Positions 1 to 7,831 of a DNA stretch of 11,902 nucleotides are shown piece by piece. The stretch lies in contig NZ_CALTZE010000116.1 in NCBI RefSeq assembly GCF_943913695.1, forward strand, positions 1 through 11,902, given 5' to 3'. The notes beneath the pieces were generated by a model. That model saw only the letters and a list, made by a program, of their open reading frames with translations, made no database searches and was not told where the DNA came from. Positions within the stretch are counted from its first letter, which is position 1. Every line of letters begins with the position of its first letter. The position numbers and the translations under genes are program-made. Source of the DNA: an uncultured Marmoricola sp. (lineage in GTDB: Bacteria; Actinomycetota; Actinomycetes; Propionibacteriales; Nocardioidaceae).

Positions 1-533
1 AGCCCGAGCCAGAGCCGCAACCCGACCCGGAGCCCGAGGCCGAGCCCGCGCCCGAACCGGCCCCCGAGCCCGAGGCGCCGGCGTACCTGCGGTGGGAGGC
101 GAGCGCGCTGCCGCAGTATGCGGCCGGGGCGGTCTTCCTGGTGACGGCCGTGCTCGCGGTGCTGCTGCTCTTCGGCTACCTGGCCGAGCCCGACACCGGA
201 CGGCTGGTGACGGTCGTGGGGCTGGCGCTGCTGGCGGGTGCCGCGCTGTGGGCGATCGGGGCGCTCAGCCCGCGCGTGGTGACGCTGCACGAGGGCACCG
301 TGACCGTCGAGCGCGGGGAGCGCCGCAGCAGCTTCGACCTGGGCGACCCCGAGGTCAGCGTCGACCTCGACGCCTCCGAGCGCTCGCCGTCGTGGCGGGC
401 GAGGCTGCTGGGGCCCGACGGCGGCAGCGAGGTGCTGCGGCGTACGGACGTCGACCCGGCGGAGTTCGCCGCCGCCGTGCGCGCCCAGCAACGCGGTCGG
501 CGACCCGCGCCGAGCGAGGGCGCGAGCGGCTAG
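1..533 (+). CDS. Pro-Glu-rich two-helix membrane protein, C-terminal part (5' end outside window)
   Basis: The frame is open from base 3 to a TAG at 531-533 (176 visible residues), so the start lies before the window. The first about 27 residues are an acidic Pro-Glu/Pro-Asp tract with Pro at almost every second position, a stiff extended linker. Two hydrophobic helices follow, roughly residues 41-60 (after LPQYAAG) and 67-89, joined by a short polar turn with EPDTG. The last about 85 residues are soluble, rich in beta-type sequence and charged (VTLHEGTVTVERGERRSSF), and could be a small PH-like or other beta domain facing the cytoplasm; this is a guess from pattern only. I do not recognise the family. 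An internal GTG at 141 would give a 130-residue protein, but it would cut off most of the first helix, so I prefer a longer upstream start. The stop overlaps that of the convergent deacetylase gene by 4 bases. Confidence 0.7.
   Translation, partial: PEPEPQPDPEPEAEPAPEPAPEPEAPAYLRWEASALPQYAAGAVFLVTAVLAVLLLFGYLAEPDTGRLVTVVGLALLAGAALWAIGALSPRVVTLHEGTVTVERGERRSSFDLGDPEVSVDLDASERSPSWRARLLGPDGGSEVLRRTDVDPAEFAAAVRAQQRGRRPAPSEGASG
530..533. other. Convergent stop-codon overlap (CTAG)
   Basis: The tetramer CTAG is its own reverse complement. It supplies the TAG stop of the plus-strand membrane protein (531-533) and the TAG stop of the minus-strand deacetylase (530-532). There is no space for an intrinsic terminator between the two genes. 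The same arrangement recurs at 4674-4677. Confidence 0.9.
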
Positions 534-1606
534 CCGAGCGCGTCCGCCAGGCCGCGCAGGTGGGCCTGCACGAGCTCCCCGAGCGAGGGCAGGTGGTAGC
601 CGCCCTCCTGTACCACGACCGTCGGCAGTCCGGTGGCGCCGAGCAGGCGACCCGCCTCGTGGTAGCCGGCCTGCGTCACCAGTAGCGGGCTCTCCGGGTC
701 CTCTGCCGCGGCGTCGACGCCGAGGGAGACCACCAGCGCGTCGCAGCCCGCCTCGGTGACCCAGGCGACCAGGTCGGCCACGGCCGCGAGCCAGGGACCG
801 TCACCGGTGCCCTCGGGCAGCGGGAGGTGGCGAGTGGCGCCCACGCCGTCTCCGGCGCCGGTCTCCTCGGCGTAGCCCACGACGTGGGGAAACCAGCCGG
901 CACCCGGGTCGACGTGCAGCGAGCCGTAGAGCACGTCGGCGCGGGAGTAGAAGATCGCCGCCGTGCCGTTGCCGTGGTGGGCGTCGAGGTCGACCACCGC
1001 GACCCGGCGGGCCCCGCCGGCGCGCAGCGCCTCGGCGGCGACGGCAGCGCTGTTGAGGTAGCAGGAGCCCCCGAAGCCGTCGGGGGTGGCGTGGTGGCCG
1101 GGTGGGCGGCTCAACGCGTAGGCGCAGCGCTCGCCCGCGAGCACGAGCTCGGTGGCGACCAGCGCGCAGTCGACGGCCGCGCGGGCCGCCTCCCAGGTGC
1201 CAGGTCCGACCAGCGTCATCGTGTCGTAGGCGAAGCGGCCCGCCTCGGCGTGCACGGAGACCGGCCGGCGCACCGGCAGCCCGGCGGTCATCGCCGGCGT
1301 CGGGAAGAGGTAGGGCACGACGCGGTCCTGGCCGACGAGGTCGGCGTACGGCCCCTCGGCCCAACGCTCGGCGGCCGTGCGCAGGAAGTCGAGCATCCCG
1401 ATGCCGTGCACCAGCTCGAGCAGGTCGTCGGGCTGCACGTCCGCCTCGACGAGCCGGTGACCGGCGTCCGCGAGTACGTCGCGGATCACGGTGACGCGCG
1501 CGGCGACCTCGGTCGCGGGGGTGCCCACACCGACCCACACCTCGTGGCGCGGGTCGTGCTCGAGGGTGCGCGGCGACCACACGACCGGCACTGCGTACTG
1601 ACTCAT
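530..1606 (-). CDS. HDAC-superfamily zinc deacetylase / acetylpolyamine amidohydrolase-like
   Basis: Arginase-deacetylase fold enzyme of 358 residues, expected to hydrolyse an N-acetyl amide in the cytoplasm. All active-site motifs of the family are visible: tandem histidines in RPPGHHA (H171, H172), the GGSCYLNSA loop (179-187), the zinc ligands D208 and H210 in DLDAHHGNGT, the third ligand D298 in SLGVDAAAEDP, and the transition-state tyrosine Y337 in QEGGY. The length and the loop around WFPHVVGYAEETGAGDG resemble bacterial acetylpolyamine or small-molecule deacetylases more than eukaryotic histone enzymes; the substrate is inferred. The ATG at 1606 has no Shine-Dalgarno sequence, so leaderless translation is possible. 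It is divergent from the S58 peptidase gene over a 60-bp gap with palindromes, which suggests shared control. It could also be an acetoin-utilisation-type (AcuC-like) deacetylase. Confidence 0.92.
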   Translation of the reverse strand: MSQYAVPVVWSPRTLEHDPRHEVWVGVGTPATEVAARVTVIRDVLADAGHRLVEADVQPDDLLELVHGIGMLDFLRTAAERWAEGPYADLVGQDRVVPYLFPTPAMTAGLPVRRPVSVHAEAGRFAYDTMTLVGPGTWEAARAAVDCALVATELVLAGERCAYALSRPPGHHATPDGFGGSCYLNSAAVAAEALRAGGARRVAVVDLDAHHGNGTAAIFYSRADVLYGSLHVDPGAGWFPHVVGYAEETGAGDGVGATRHLPLPEGTGDGPWLAAVADLVAWVTEAGCDALVVSLGVDAAAEDPESPLLVTQAGYHEAGRLLGATGLPTVVVQEGGYHLPSLGELVQAHLRGLADALG

Positions 1607-1613
1607 GACTCAG
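1598..1613. promoter_or_regulatory. Imperfect palindrome over the deacetylase start codon
   Basis: CTGACTCATGACTCAG matches its own reverse complement at 14 of 16 positions. It covers the first codons and the start codon (1604-1606) of the deacetylase gene. It could be an operator half of the divergent promoter region. No clear -10/-35 boxes are visible, so the regulatory role is inferred. Confidence 0.4.
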
Positions 1614-1617
1614 CAAT
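1606..1617. promoter_or_regulatory. Shared motif copy 1 (TGACTCAGCAAT)
   Basis: This 12-mer differs at one base from TGACTCCGCAAT at 10757-10768. Both copies sit immediately upstream of a minus-strand start codon, and both are preceded nearby by TACTGACTC (1596-1604 and 10754-10762). In DNA of this GC content such AT-richer motifs are uncommon, so a common regulator site is a reasonable inference. Confidence 0.45.
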
Positions 1618-1632
1618 GACACCACAGGTGTC
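1618..1632. promoter_or_regulatory. Perfect inverted repeat in divergent intergenic region
   Basis: The arms GACACC and GGTGTC are exact reverse complements separated by ACA. The repeat lies in the 60-bp gap between the divergent deacetylase and S58 peptidase genes, beside the shared motif at 1606-1617. Operator function is inferred from position and symmetry only. Confidence 0.4.
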
Positions 1633-1666
1633 GACAGCGCCCGGCCCGGACGAAGAGAATGCCGCC

Positions 1667-2725
1667 ATGCCCCGAGCCCGCGACCTGGGGATCCGGATCG
1701 GCCCGCTCCCCACCGGACCGACCGCGTCCGTCCTCGACGTCGCCGGCGTAGGGCTGGGCCACGCCACCGTCGTCCGCGACGAGCCCGCCCCGCCCGCGGG
1801 GCGAGGTGTGGCGCGCACGGGCGTCACCGCCCTGGTGCTCGCCGACGACGCCTACCGCCGGCCGCTCGCCGCCGGAGGCGCGGTGCTCAACGGGGCGGGC
1901 GAGTGCACCGGCTTCCTCTCCGCGAGCGAGTGGGGCCTGATCGAGACCCCCGTGTGGCTCACGTCGACCATGCAGCTGGGCAGGGTCTACGACGCCGCGT
2001 GCGGCCTCGCGCTCGAGGCCGACGCGGGCGTCGCCGAGGAGGTCGTGATCCCCGTGGTGGCCGAGTGCGACGACTCCTTCCTCAACGACTGCCGCCGGAT
2101 GCAGGTCGAGGCCGCCGACGTGAAGGCGGCCCACGACGCCGCGCTCGCGAGCCGCGGCAGCTCCGAGCCGCCGGCGCAGGGTTCGGTCGGCGCGGGCACG
2201 GGGATGTCGTGCCTGGGCTTCAAGGGCGGCATCGGCACCTCCTCGCGGGTGACGCCGGCGGGTCACACCGTCGGGGTGCTGCTGCTGACGAACTTCGGCG
2301 AGCGCGACCGGCTCACCGTCGCCGGGGTGCCGGTCGGGCGCCTGCTGCCGCCGCCCGAGGCGTCCCCACCACCGCCCGGTGGCTCCTGCATCGGCGTGGT
2401 GGTCACCGACGCCCCGGTCGACGCCGCGGCGTGCACGCGGCTGGCCCGCCGGGTCGGCCTGGGCCTCGCCCGCACCGGGTCCACGGCCCACCACGGCAGC
2501 GGGGAGGTGTTCCTGGCGGCCTCGACCACGGCTCGCGCCGAGCGGGGCGGAGCGGCGTACGGCTCGCTCGGGGGCGACGCGCTCAACGACCTCTTCGCCG
2601 CGGTCGTCGACGCGAGCGAGGAGGCGGTGCTCGACTCGCTGCTCGCCTCTCCCACCACCGTCGGCCGCGACGGTCACACCAGCCCGGGGCTCGATCCGCA
2701 TCTGCTGTCGGGAGTGCTGCGATGA
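1667..2725 (+). CDS. S58 family (DmpA/P1) aminopeptidase or amidase
   Basis: A 352-residue Ntn-type hydrolase of MEROPS family S58 (beta-aminopeptidase BapA, DmpA, nylon-oligomer hydrolase NylC relatives). The precursor of this family cuts itself to free an N-terminal Ser nucleophile. The expected site is Gly239-Ser240, in GGSCIGVVVTDAP. Other family signatures are NGAGECTGF (75-83), VGAGTGMSCLGFKGGIGTSSR (from 174), LLLTNFGER (205-213) and LARTGSTAHHGSGEVFLAAST (268-288). The frame is open far upstream, but the start at 1667 gives the usual MxxRDLGIRIG N-terminus; an in-frame ATG at 1616 would add 17 residues. The ribosome site is weak (GAAGAGA at 1652-1658). Its TGA overlaps the ATG of the next gene as ATGA, so the two are translationally coupled. 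The likely substrates are short peptides, beta-amino peptides or other amides; the exact one is not readable from sequence. Confidence 0.93.
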   Translation: MPRARDLGIRIGPLPTGPTASVLDVAGVGLGHATVVRDEPAPPAGRGVARTGVTALVLADDAYRRPLAAGGAVLNGAGECTGFLSASEWGLIETPVWLTSTMQLGRVYDAACGLALEADAGVAEEVVIPVVAECDDSFLNDCRRMQVEAADVKAAHDAALASRGSSEPPAQGSVGAGTGMSCLGFKGGIGTSSRVTPAGHTVGVLLLTNFGERDRLTVAGVPVGRLLPPPEASPPPPGGSCIGVVVTDAPVDAAACTRLARRVGLGLARTGSTAHHGSGEVFLAASTTARAERGGAAYGSLGGDALNDLFAAVVDASEEAVLDSLLASPTTVGRDGHTSPGLDPHLLSGVLR

Positions 2726-4677
2726 CCGGTGAGACGCGCGAGGTGCGGATCCCGATGTCCGACGGGGTCGAGCTCGCCGCGACCCTCTACCTGCCCGACA
2801 CCACCGAGCCGCAGCCGTGCCTGCTCGAGGCGCTGCCCTACCGCAAGGACGACCTGACCTCGTCCTACGCCGAGAGCTACGCGTCGCTGCGCGACCGGCA
2901 CGGCTACGCCGTGTGCCGGGTCGACCTCCGTGGCACGGGCTCCTCGGGGGGCGACGCCCACGACGAGTATCCGCCCGTCGAGCAGACCGACCTCAGCACC
3001 GTGATCGCGTGGCTGGCCGACCAGGAGTGGTGCGACGGCGGGGTGGGGATGTGGGGCACGTCCTACTCCGGCTTCAACTCCCTCCAGCTCGCCTGCGAGC
3101 GACCGCCCGCGCTCAAGGCGATCTGCGCGATCTATGCCAGCGACGACCGCTGGACCGACGACGTGCACTGGCGCGGCGGGGCGCTCAAGCTGCTCGACCT
3201 CGTCGACTACTGCCACTACATGACGCCGATGGCGCAGCTGCCGCCCGTGCCGGAGGTGTACGGCGACGCCTGGCGCGCGGAGTGGCTGCGCCGGCTCGAG
3301 GTGCAGCAGCCGTGGCTGCTCACGTGGCTGCGCGAGACCCGCGACGGCGCCTACTGGCGAGGTGGCTCGGTGCGCGTGCGACCCGGCTCCGACGCCGGCT
3401 ACGACCGCATCGACTGCGCGGTGATGCTGGTGACCGGCTGGGCCGACGGCTACAGCAACGTCGCCTTCCGCACCGTGGAGGCACTGCAGCGGCTCGGCGT
3501 GCCGCACCGGCTGCTCGCAGGCCCCTGGGCGCACGCCGACGCGACCACCGCGATGCCGGGGCCACGGCTGGACCTCGAGGCCGAGATGGTCGCCTGGTGG
3601 GACCACTGGCTGCGGGGCCGGGGCTCCCACACCGACCGGGTCGACGTCTTCGTGCGCACCAGCACCCGCCCCGAGCCGGTGCTCGACCTGCACCACGGGT
3701 GGTGGCTGCGCGACACGTGGCCCTCACCGCACTCCGTGACCGAGACACGTCCGCTGTCCGGGCCGCGCACCCTGGTCGTCGACCCCGACGTCGGCACCGC
3801 CGCGTGGATCGACTGCGCCGGTCACCCGCCCTGGGGGCTGCCGCTCGACCAGCGCGAGGACGACGCCCGCTCGCTGACCTGGGACTGGGACGCGCAGGGC
3901 GAGACGATCGTCGGCGAGCCGCGCGTGCGGCTGCGGATCAGTGCCGACGCTCCCGCGGCCTCGGTGTCGGTGAAGCTGTGCGACGTCTTCCCCGACGGCA
4001 CCTCCGAGCTGGTCACCCGCGGCTCGCTCGACCTCGCCTTCCGCGACGGCGTGCACCAGCCCCCCACCACGCTGGAGCCGGGCCGGGTCTATGACGTGAC
4101 GCTGGTGCTCGACGGCATCGCCCACGCGGCCGACCCCGGCCACCGCTGGCGGGTCAGCCTCGCCGGCACCGACTGGCCCACCACGGTCGCACCCCCGGCG
4201 CCGGTCATCCTCACCGTCCACGACGCCGAGCTCGAGCTGCCGCTCTGGGACGGCCCCCGCGAGCACCCCGGCTTCGCTCCCGGCCAGGAGCACACCGCCG
4301 AGGACCCCACGGGGGTCGACTGGACCGTCACGCGCGACGTGCTGCGGCACACGACGACCTGCGCCGTGCGCCACGGGGCGACGTACGCCGTGCCCCACGA
4401 CGGCACCGCGACCGAGAGCTACGCCGGGGCGGTGACCGTCGACCGGCGCAGCTTCGCCCAGCACGCGGAGGCCGAGTGCGCCTATACGCTGACCTGGCCG
4501 GGCGTCGAGGTCCGCACCGAGGCGACCCTGCGCGTCGATGTGGGGCCGGAGGCCTACGACGTGCGGGTCGCCACCGCGGCCTACGAGGGCGAGGAGCAGG
4601 TGCACGCGCGCACCTGGACCGAGACGGTGCCGCGGCACGGCGACCGAGGGCCGGCTGCACCCGGCTCCTCGGGCTAG
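2722..4677 (+). CDS. CocE/NonD family serine hydrolase (S15-like)
   Basis: A 651-residue alpha/beta hydrolase of the CocE/X-Pro dipeptidyl-peptidase (S15) group, which hydrolyses esters or amides in the cytoplasm. The sequence begins REVRIPMSDGVELAATLYLP, typical for the family. The oxyanion tyrosine is Y40 in LPYRKDD. The nucleophile is S114 in WGTSYSG, followed by D242 in GWADGYSN and H271 in AGPWAHAD, spaced as in cocaine esterase. A lid-like helical insert spans about 145-215 and a jelly-roll beta domain about 320-540. About 110 further C-terminal residues are beyond the usual length and look beta-rich. The start ATG overlaps the S58 stop (ATGA), with GGGAG at 2710-2714 seven bases ahead. 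No signal peptide is visible. Coupling with an S58 enzyme suggests sequential hydrolysis of one amide or ester substrate. Cocaine itself is not implied. Confidence 0.92.
   Translation: MTGETREVRIPMSDGVELAATLYLPDTTEPQPCLLEALPYRKDDLTSSYAESYASLRDRHGYAVCRVDLRGTGSSGGDAHDEYPPVEQTDLSTVIAWLADQEWCDGGVGMWGTSYSGFNSLQLACERPPALKAICAIYASDDRWTDDVHWRGGALKLLDLVDYCHYMTPMAQLPPVPEVYGDAWRAEWLRRLEVQQPWLLTWLRETRDGAYWRGGSVRVRPGSDAGYDRIDCAVMLVTGWADGYSNVAFRTVEALQRLGVPHRLLAGPWAHADATTAMPGPRLDLEAEMVAWWDHWLRGRGSHTDRVDVFVRTSTRPEPVLDLHHGWWLRDTWPSPHSVTETRPLSGPRTLVVDPDVGTAAWIDCAGHPPWGLPLDQREDDARSLTWDWDAQGETIVGEPRVRLRISADAPAASVSVKLCDVFPDGTSELVTRGSLDLAFRDGVHQPPTTLEPGRVYDVTLVLDGIAHAADPGHRWRVSLAGTDWPTTVAPPAPVILTVHDAELELPLWDGPREHPGFAPGQEHTAEDPTGVDWTVTRDVLRHTTTCAVRHGATYAVPHDGTATESYAGAVTVDRRSFAQHAEAECAYTLTWPGVEVRTEATLRVDVGPEAYDVRVATAAYEGEEQVHARTWTETVPRHGDRGPAAPGSSG
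4674..4677. other. Second convergent stop-codon overlap (CTAG)
   Basis: CTAG serves as the TAG stop of the CocE-like gene (4675-4677, plus) and of the S33 hydrolase gene (4674-4676, minus), exactly as at 530-533. No terminator can fit between the genes, so the two transcripts must either overlap at their 3' ends or stop inside the opposite coding region. Confidence 0.9.
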
Positions 4678-6668
4678 GGAGCCGGCAGCGAGGCCCGCAC
4701 GACGCTGCCGTCCAGCCGCCCCCGCAGCACGGCGACCGCACCCGGCCTGCGGGTCGACCAGGCCCCGGAGAGCCGGCCGTGGCCGGGCAGGCGCAGCCGC
4801 ACCTGGATCCGGCCGCGCTCGCGGTCCCACCGCACCGTGCCGCCGACGGGCACGCCCGGCACCAGCCGGTAGCCGCGCAGCGTGAAGCGCACGACCCGGT
4901 CGCCGCGGTAGCGCCAGGTGCCGCCCCGCAGCCCGACCCCGTGACCGGAGTAGTTGCTCCACCAGCGGTCGGGCAGGTCGGCGGCCGTGAGCGCCGCGGC
5001 GGCCACCAGGCGCCGGCCCTGCTCGCTGCCGCTGCCGCGCGCCGAAGGTACGCCGCTCAGTCGGCGCGGGAAGGCCTCGAGCGCGCGCACCGGCGGCACC
5101 CGCTCCGCGCACGCCCGCAGCCGCCCGGGCACCTCGCGGGTGCGCACGAAGACGCGCACCAGCCGCTCCGCGCAGCCGTCGGTGTCACCGAGGGCGGTCA
5201 CGTGGAAGCTGTTGCGCACCACCACGTGACGGGCGTCGGGAAACTGCGCGGCGACCAGGTCGCCCTCGGCAGCCGTCGTGATCGAGTCCATCTCGCCGCT
5301 GAGCACCAGCACCGGCACGTCGGGATAGGCGCCCGACGGCGGGCGGGGCGGTCCGGCGGGGTTGCTCGCCGGGGCCACCGGCCACCGCAGGCACCAGTCG
5401 AGCATCTGCCAGTCGGAGTCGGCGTACTCGCGCACGGTGAAGGGGCCGTAGGTGCGCGGGTGGGTCTTCGCGCGGTCGGTGAGGGCAGCGGCGTACTGCT
5501 GCCGGCGCACGCGCCACGAGGGCTCGGTCATGTCGTAGAGCTGGGGGTAGTCGTGGCAGGCCACGGCCGCGTCGAGACCCTCGCTGTAGGCGGCCGGGTC
5601 GCCCAGGTCGGTGTCGCCGCCGGTCGCCTCGGCCACGAGGCGCAGCAGCGGCGCGCGGTCGCCGCGCAGGCCCGCGCGCATCGCGGCGACGAGCTCGCGC
5701 GAGAAGGCCGGGGCGTAGGTCGCGCCGTAGGCGACCGAGACCAGCGAGGCGCCGTCGACACGCACCCGCATGCGGCGGCCGTCGGCGTCGTGGGAGACCC
5801 CGCGCCAGGGCCGGGCCCGCACCCGGTCGAGCACCCGCTCCAGGGTGCTCACGAAGTCGTCACCGCCCTCGCGGCACGGGGCCGAGCGGCGGCAGACCGC
5901 GGTGTGGGCGCGCACCATGGCAGGGCCCTGGGTCGGGTAGAAGGCGTCCTCGCCGTAGGTCGGGTAGGCGCCGTCGAGCACCACGCTGCGCACCAGCCCC
6001 GGGTGGCGACCGGCGAGCACCTGCGAGAAGAACGTGCCGTAGGAGTCGCCGTAGAGGTCGACGCGGCCCAGCCGCAGCAGCCGCACGACCGCCGCCACGT
6101 CGTCGGCGGCCCACGCGGTCGCGTAGTCGTCGGCACGGGCGCCGAGCCGGCGACCGCACCTGCCCGCGGCGACGTGGTAGTCGAGCACCAGATTCTGCAG
6201 GTCCGGGCAGCGCACCGGCTCGGAGCGACCGGTGCCGCGCTGGTCGACGAGCAGCAGGTTGCGCTGCCGCAGCAGCGGGCCGTACATGGCGGCGTACGAC
6301 GCCCCGCTGCCGGTGGTGCTGTAGCCCGGCCCGCCCTCGTGCGGCACCACGGTGCCGACCGCCCGGTGGAGCCCGACCCGGGCCGGCACCAGCACGAAGC
6401 CGATGCGCACGCGGCCCGACCGCGGCCGACCGGGCTCCCAGAGCCGGCGCACCGAGCCGCACAGCGCCCGCGGCAGTGCCGCGCAGCGGCGCAGCCGCAG
6501 CTGACCGACCCGCACGGTGCGCCCGGCGCGCGCCGTCGACACCACCGGAGCCGCCGACGCCACTGTCTCGGGGGCACCAAAGGCCGAGGACGCCGGCGCC
6601 GCGGCGAGCGTCGAGGCCAGCAGGGCGAGCGTCAGCACCGCGGCGGCGACGCGCACCCGGCGGGTCAT
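4674..6668 (-). CDS. Secreted S33/TAP-type alpha/beta hydrolase (tripeptidyl aminopeptidase-like)
   Basis: A 664-residue serine hydrolase with an export signal: a basic start (MTRRVRV), a hydrophobic core (about 8-24) and a small-residue region APASSA ending near 29, with no lipobox Cys, so a soluble secreted enzyme is expected. The S33 motifs are HEGGPGYS (110-117, oxyanion loop), VDQRGTGRSEP (141-151), the nucleophile S209 in YGDSYG, D461 in LSGEMDS and H489 in NSFHVT. A Cys-containing TAP-type C-terminal segment ends near 525. The last about 105 residues (GTWRYRGDRVVRFTLRGY onward) form an extra Arg-rich beta domain I do not recognise. The ATG at 6668 shares a base with the stop of the Rieske gene (TGATG), so it is translated as its second cistron. 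Such enzymes remove N-terminal peptides outside the cell; here it may feed substrate to the pathway. Confidence 0.88.
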   Translation of the reverse strand: MTRRVRVAAAVLTLALLASTLAAAPASSAFGAPETVASAAPVVSTARAGRTVRVGQLRLRRCAALPRALCGSVRRLWEPGRPRSGRVRIGFVLVPARVGLHRAVGTVVPHEGGPGYSTTGSGASYAAMYGPLLRQRNLLLVDQRGTGRSEPVRCPDLQNLVLDYHVAAGRCGRRLGARADDYATAWAADDVAAVVRLLRLGRVDLYGDSYGTFFSQVLAGRHPGLVRSVVLDGAYPTYGEDAFYPTQGPAMVRAHTAVCRRSAPCREGGDDFVSTLERVLDRVRARPWRGVSHDADGRRMRVRVDGASLVSVAYGATYAPAFSRELVAAMRAGLRGDRAPLLRLVAEATGGDTDLGDPAAYSEGLDAAVACHDYPQLYDMTEPSWRVRRQQYAAALTDRAKTHPRTYGPFTVREYADSDWQMLDWCLRWPVAPASNPAGPPRPPSGAYPDVPVLVLSGEMDSITTAAEGDLVAAQFPDARHVVVRNSFHVTALGDTDGCAERLVRVFVRTREVPGRLRACAERVPPVRALEAFPRRLSGVPSARGSGSEQGRRLVAAAALTAADLPDRWWSNYSGHGVGLRGGTWRYRGDRVVRFTLRGYRLVPGVPVGGTVRWDRERGRIQVRLRLPGHGRLSGAWSTRRPGAVAVLRGRLDGSVVRASLPAP

Positions 6669-7831
6669 CAGCCGGCCAGGCTGCCGTCGAGATAGGCGCT
6701 GGAGACCAGCGAGACGAAGCGCGCCACCGCGTCCTCGTTGGGCGCGAAGGGGCCGGGGGCGAAGTGGGGGCTCTGCAGGCCGCGCTGCACCGACTCGCAC
6801 GCCGCCCAGTCCTGCTTGTTGGTGAGGTCCCAGAAGTCGACGGCACCCGTAGCCGGGGGCACGCTGCCGTCGGCGGCCGGAGCGACGTACCAGCTGCACT
6901 CGACCCAGGTGCGTCCCGGCTCCAGCGGCACCAGCCGGTGCGTCATGACGTAGTCGGGGTGGGCGGAGACGAGCAGGTTGGGCAGCAGGTGGAGATACAT
7001 CACCTTGCGCGGGTCGACCCCCGGCAGCGGGGTCGCGGCGAGCTCGCCGGTCATCGACATCGTGGTGCTCGACTCGCGCAGCACCATCGAGCCGCCCACC
7101 CAGGCCCCCGGCATGGCGTAGTTGTCACCGCTGTCGGGGATCGTCACCGTGCAGAGCTCGGGGTGGATCAGCGGGCAGTGGTAGCACTCGTGGTAGTTCT
7201 CCGCGATCACCTTCCAGTTGGCCGCCACCTCGTAGGCGTGCCGGTCGGCGAGCACGAGCGAGGCGGTGTCGTAGGGCGTCACCAGCGGGGCGTAGTCACC
7301 GAGGTGGGTCTCGAACGACGGCACCTCGGGGTCGCCGAGCGGGTGCGCCGCGTGGGCGAAGACCCAGCCCTCCCACACCTCCACCGGCAGCTCGGCGAGG
7401 GAGAAGTCGTCGGCGTGGAAGCCGTCGACCCCCTCGCGGAAGCCCTTGGCGGCCTGGAGCTCACCGTCGAAGTCGAAGGTCCACGCGTGGTAGGGGCACA
7501 GGATGCTGCGCCGCGTCGACGACTCCCCGGCGGGGAGGATCTCGTGGCCGCGGTGGCGGCAGGTGTTGGCATACAGCCGCACGCCCTCGCCGGCACGCAC
7601 GAGCAGCACGCCGACGTCGCCGACCACGGCCGCGCGCTGCGTCACCGGCTTGGCGCCACCGCTCGGCAGCAGCTCCTCCAGCCGGCCCAGGCAGGTCCAG
7701 CTGCCGGCGAAGAGGTGGCGTCGCTCCCAGGCCAGCACCTCCTCGGAGGTGTAGGCCGCCGCGGGCAGCATGCGCACCGGTCCCTCGCCCCGGGCGGCAC
7801 CCGCCCGCACGGTCTCCAGCACGTCCGTCAT
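6668..7831 (-). CDS. Rieske non-heme iron oxygenase alpha subunit (quaternary-amine/carnitine-type), copy 1
   Basis: A 387-residue aromatic-ring-hydroxylating-type oxygenase. The Rieske [2Fe-2S] ligands are C91 and H93 (CRHRG) and C112 and H115 (CPYHAW). The mononuclear iron motif is ENYHECYHCPLIHPEL: H218 and H223, with E215 at the bridging position, and D341 in NKQDWAACES as the likely third ligand. Most Rieske oxygenases have Asp at the bridging position. Glu is the variant described for carnitine monooxygenase CntA, so N-dealkylation or C-N cleavage of a quaternary or N-methyl amine is a reasonable inference. Benzoate- or phenol-type ring hydroxylation is less likely. It needs a ferredoxin reductase partner, which is not in the window. 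A strong AGGAGGT (7837-7843) lies five bases before the ATG. It is the first gene of an operon with the secreted S33 hydrolase and diverges from the TetR gene over 44 bp. Confidence 0.93.
   Translation of the reverse strand: MTDVLETVRAGAARGEGPVRMLPAAAYTSEEVLAWERRHLFAGSWTCLGRLEELLPSGGAKPVTQRAAVVGDVGVLLVRAGEGVRLYANTCRHRGHEILPAGESSTRRSILCPYHAWTFDFDGELQAAKGFREGVDGFHADDFSLAELPVEVWEGWVFAHAAHPLGDPEVPSFETHLGDYAPLVTPYDTASLVLADRHAYEVAANWKVIAENYHECYHCPLIHPELCTVTIPDSGDNYAMPGAWVGGSMVLRESSTTMSMTGELAATPLPGVDPRKVMYLHLLPNLLVSAHPDYVMTHRLVPLEPGRTWVECSWYVAPAADGSVPPATGAVDFWDLTNKQDWAACESVQRGLQSPHFAPGPFAPNEDAVARFVSLVSSAYLDGSLAG

Noticed and set aside
827..1666. N-terminal extension of the S58 peptidase frame
   Set aside because: The open frame is an antisense shadow of the deacetylase in GC-rich DNA; family similarity begins at 1667.
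1903..2721. N-terminal extension of the CocE-like frame
   Set aside because: It lies out of frame over the S58 coding region, is Arg-rich shadow sequence, and the conserved family start is at 2722.
6669..6899. Longer S33 hydrolase start upstream of 6668
   Set aside because: It would run antiparallel to nothing new but out of frame through the Rieske gene; the signal peptide starts at 6668 and the TGATG overlap supports that start.
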